The notes under the pieces were generated by a model. It saw only the letters and a list, made by a program, of their open reading frames with translations. It searched no databases and was not told where the DNA came from. Position numbers and translations under genes: made by a program. This document shows positions 56,492 through 58,796 of a stretch of 58,796 nucleotides of DNA, in pieces; the stretch's first letter is position 1, and every line of letters starts with the position of its first letter. Location of the stretch: the NCBI GenBank assembly GCA_903924985.1, contig CAIYDT010000091.1, positions 1-58,796 of the forward strand, in the 5' to 3' direction. This DNA comes from an uncultured Acetobacteraceae bacterium (lineage in GTDB: Bacteria; Pseudomonadota; Alphaproteobacteria; Acetobacterales; Acetobacteraceae).

Positions 56492-57286
56492 ATGCCCGGC
56501 CCCCTCGTCGATACCCACGCCCACATCTATCTGGCGGATCACCCCGTCATCCCCGGTGCGACGCACCACCCAGAGCGGTCGTTTACCGACGGGGACTTCG
56601 TGCGCACGCTGGATGAAAATGAGGTGCTGTTCGGCGTAATCGCCGCCGCCAGCTTTATGGGCAGTTTCAACGATTATTCGCTCCAGGCACTGCGCGCTCA
56701 TCGGCGGTTGCGCGCCACCGCCATCCTGGAACCCGACGTGACGCTCCCCGAGCTGCGGTCGATGGATGAGGCTGGGATCGTGGGGATCCGGTTTTCGCTG
56801 CGGAATTACGCGGGCACGCCCAATCTGACCACGCCGGAATATCAGCGCTTGCTGCGCCGCGTCGCCGATCTGGACTGGCACGTGCATATCTTCGCCGAGG
56901 GCGATCGCATCGCTGCCTTGACGCCCGTGCTGCTGAACGCCGGGGTGAAGCTGGTGATCGATCATTACGGTAACCCCGATCCGGCCTTGGGCGAGAACTC
57001 CCCCGGATTCCAGGCGGCATTGCGCGCGCTCGGGAGTGGGCGCGGATGGGTGAAAGTCTCCGGCCCCTATCGCTCGCCCGGCTGCGACCACCCCGCTCTG
57101 GCGGCGAGGCTGCTGCGGGAGGCCGGCCCCGAACGCCTGCTGTTCGGCAGCGACTGGCCCTTTGTGGGCCATGAGGAGACGGTGACCTATCGCGACACGG
57201 TGAGTTGGTTCGAGAAAGCCATCCCCAACGCCGCGACGCGCGAGGAAATCGGCCGCACCGCCGCCCGTTTGTATCGGTTCGCGTGA
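56492..57286 (+). CDS. Amidohydrolase-superfamily protein (LigI-like TIM barrel)
   Basis: The 264-residue protein starts VDTHAHIYL (first metal/His motif HxH). It continues with GIRFSLRNYAG, HVHIFAEGD, KLVIDHYGNPD and the late LLFGSDWPFVGHEE, whose Asp acts as the catalytic base in the superfamily. This is the arrangement of 2-pyrone-4,6-dicarboxylate hydrolase and related lactonases (amidohydrolase 2 group). The substrate is unknown. The stop overlaps the start of the binding-protein gene by one base, so the two form an operon. Confidence 0.9.
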   Translation: MPGPLVDTHAHIYLADHPVIPGATHHPERSFTDGDFVRTLDENEVLFGVIAAASFMGSFNDYSLQALRAHRRLRATAILEPDVTLPELRSMDEAGIVGIRFSLRNYAGTPNLTTPEYQRLLRRVADLDWHVHIFAEGDRIAALTPVLLNAGVKLVIDHYGNPDPALGENSPGFQAALRALGSGRGWVKVSGPYRSPGCDHPALAARLLREAGPERLLFGSDWPFVGHEETVTYRDTVSWFEKAIPNAATREEIGRTAARLYRFA

Positions 57287-58278
57287 TGCGCCGCCTTCTG
57301 ATCGCGGCATTCCTGTCGGCAGCGCTGATCGCGCCGGCACGGGCGGAAACCGGACAGCTGCGTCTGGGCGTGCAGCGCGGCATGACCTATCTGCCGTTCA
57401 TCGTCATGCAGCACGAACATTTGGTCGAGCTGCAGGCGGCGAAGGCCGGCATGCCGGGGTTGAAAGTTGAGTTCAACGTCTTCTCCGGCGGCCCGGCCAT
57501 GACCGATGGGTTGCTTTCGGACTCGATCGATGTGGCGGCGACGGGCATTCCGTCGTTCGTGGCGCTTTGGGCCAAGGGGAAGGGCAAACTGGCGATTAAG
57601 GGACTGTCGTCCTACGGTACGTTGCCGATCGCTCTGGTCACCCGGAACCCCAATGTAAAAACGCTGGCCGATTTCACCGACAAGGACCGCATTGCCACAC
57701 CGGGGGTGAAGACCTCTACCCAGTCAATTTTCTTGCGCATGGCGGCGGAGAAAATGTATGGCCTGGCCCAGGTCGACCATTTCGACTCAATTACCGTCGG
57801 CCGTGGCCACCCCGATGCGATGGCCGCGCTGCTTGGTAATACCGAAATAAACAGTCATTTCGCCATTCCGCCTTACCTGCAGGCCGAACTGCGGCATCCT
57901 GGGGTACATATCGTCACCACGTCTGACGAGATCGCCGGCGGAGCTGTCTCCAACGGCACGATCTTCCTGACCGTTCGCTTCGCCGAGGCCAATCCCAAAG
58001 TCGTCGCGGTTCTTTATGACGCGCTGAAGGCCTCGGTCGCACTGATCAACGCCGACACGAAGCGGGCCGCCGCCGATTATCTGGCGGTGTCCGAGGAACG
58101 CTCAACGCCGGAAGAAATCGAGGCTTTGCTTAAGATTCCCGGCACGGTCTACGACGTCGCGCCGCATGGTATCGTCACGATGGCAAAATTCCTGCACCGC
58201 ACCGGCATGGTCGCGGCGGAACCGAAGGACTGGAAGGAAATGTACCTGCCGCTGGTGTGGGACGAACCGGGAAGCTGA
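57286..58278 (+). CDS. NMT1/TauA-type ABC transporter substrate-binding protein
   Basis: The ATG at 57286 sits in TGATG with the hydrolase stop. The 330-residue protein has a signal peptide (LLIAAFLSAALIAPARA) and a mature start GQLRLGVQRGMTYLPFIVMQ. GGPAMTDGLLSDSIDVAATGIPSFV and the TLADFTDKDRIATPGVK region are typical of nitrate/sulfonate/taurine/pyrimidine-precursor binding proteins. The ligand is unknown. No permease or ATPase gene follows; the next gene is convergent. Confidence 0.92.
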   Translation: MRRLLIAAFLSAALIAPARAETGQLRLGVQRGMTYLPFIVMQHEHLVELQAAKAGMPGLKVEFNVFSGGPAMTDGLLSDSIDVAATGIPSFVALWAKGKGKLAIKGLSSYGTLPIALVTRNPNVKTLADFTDKDRIATPGVKTSTQSIFLRMAAEKMYGLAQVDHFDSITVGRGHPDAMAALLGNTEINSHFAIPPYLQAELRHPGVHIVTTSDEIAGGAVSNGTIFLTVRFAEANPKVVAVLYDALKASVALINADTKRAAADYLAVSEERSTPEEIEALLKIPGTVYDVAPHGIVTMAKFLHRTGMVAAEPKDWKEMYLPLVWDEPGS

Positions 58279-58716
58279 TTACCCCGCCCGCCGTCCGGCT
58301 ACCGGAATCTTAGGCGGCTTCGCGGGGCGGTCGGGACCCCATAGCCGGCTGTAGTAGCTATCGGCGAGTTGCAGGGCCGCCACCGGATTGTGCCCGAGCA
58401 CCCGGTCCTTCGCGACCAGCACCGTGCACGGCCCCTTGGCATATTTGAAGAACAGGCTGTCGTGGCCGATACAGAGCCCCATGACGACGTTGAACTCGCA
58501 GCCGTGCTCGTTCAGCATTTCCGCCTGGGCAACGGGGTTGCACATGGCTTCGAAATTGCCGGGGTGGATCTTTTCGTTCTCCTGAACCCCCAGTTCTTCC
58601 TTCGGGATGCTGCCGTTCTTGCAGGCAACCGAGGCGACCTCGAACCCGTGGCTTTCCAGGATGCCCGACAGGACATAGGCGTGGTCGACGAAGCTAGATC
58701 CAGTGGAGCGTACCAT
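58279..58716 (-). CDS. DUF1847 family protein, apparently lacking its N-terminal part
   Basis: The 145-residue frame shows DUF1847 traits: LSGILESHGFEVASVACKNG, KEELGVQENEKIHPGNFE, MCNPVAQAEMLNEHGCEFNVVMGLCIGHDSLF and VLVAKDRVLGHNPVAAL. Several cysteines could bind metal. From memory, homologues carry an additional N-terminal Cys-containing stretch; here an in-frame TGA directly precedes the ATG at 58716, so that part is missing, and the first residues (MVRSTGSSF) do not look like family sequence. It may be a truncated gene. It is convergent with the binding-protein gene with no gap. Confidence 0.75.
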   Translation of the reverse strand: MVRSTGSSFVDHAYVLSGILESHGFEVASVACKNGSIPKEELGVQENEKIHPGNFEAMCNPVAQAEMLNEHGCEFNVVMGLCIGHDSLFFKYAKGPCTVLVAKDRVLGHNPVAALQLADSYYSRLWGPDRPAKPPKIPVAGRRAG

Positions 58717-58736
58717 TCAATGTTGGCATTCCATCG

Positions 58737-58750
58737 TTGATCCACATCAA
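58737..58750. promoter_or_regulatory. Perfect FNR/FixK-type palindrome
   Basis: TTGATCCACATCAA is the consensus TTGAT-N4-ATCAA recognised by FNR, FixK and Anr regulators, here with no mismatch. It lies 21 bp upstream of the DUF1847 ATG, which is too close for a normal -41.5 position serving that start. It may instead serve a gene to the right of the window, or a different start. Confidence 0.55.
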
Positions 58751-58796
58751 TATGTGCAGGATTCAAGTTGGGGAGGTTCGGTAATTGGTTCGGTGC

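Overview
The window is GC-rich DNA from an alphaproteobacterium, most likely from the Rhodospirillales/Acetobacteraceae side. This placement is inferred from the gene content and order of the division/cell-wall (dcw) cluster, the LpxC and RNase P RNA context, and a CtrA-type site; no 16S gene is present. Genes are packed tightly, often with ATGA stop/start overlaps.

Left part (1-9000): an incomplete peptide ABC transporter (one permease, one binding protein) with a DUF1028 protein, flanked by gene debris (a C-terminal piece of an arylamine N-acetyltransferase and a 62-codon gene with an in-frame TAA). Then come a selenide,water dikinase fused to an FAD/NAD oxidoreductase, a LysR regulator, a GNAT acetyltransferase and a tartrate-dehydrogenase-like enzyme.

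Centre (9000-30700), all on the minus strand and read right to left: a complete dcw cluster, mraZ-rsmH-ftsL-ftsI-murE-murF-mraY-murD-ftsW-murG-murC-murB-ddl-ftsQ-ftsA-ftsZ-lpxC, followed by queC and a small secreted Rap1a/Tai-like protein. It makes the peptidoglycan precursor, starts septation and makes lipid A. The tight overlaps are broken at three junctions (ftsW/murG, murC/murB, ddl/ftsQ) by REP-like palindromes. Upstream of mraZ there is a 10-bp-periodic GGG array that fits MraZ operators and overlaps a candidate promoter.

Right of the dcw cluster (31000-36000): RNase P RNA, a Tat-exported tyrosinase with a small secreted partner, and the divergent rsmI / LpoA-like lipoprotein pair.

The most unusual locus is 35897-56012. 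A 13.7-kb gene encodes a 4557-residue repeat protein with no Sec signal and a single visible cysteine. Its core is an array of 15 units, 14 of them 89-90 residues long, flanked by shorter related repeats. Directly downstream lie its likely type I secretion ABC ATPase and HlyD-type adaptor. Divergent from it, across an intergenic region with a perfect TTAA-N7-TTAAC (CtrA-type) site, are a membrane-bound nucleotide-sugar dehydratase and a sugar aminotransferase. This reads as a cell-surface or secreted giant adhesin/matrix protein system, possibly coordinated with surface glycan synthesis and the cell cycle.

The right end has a DUF427 protein, a LigI-like amidohydrolase with a TauA/NMT1-type binding protein, and an N-terminally short DUF1847 gene next to a perfect FNR/FixK-type palindrome.
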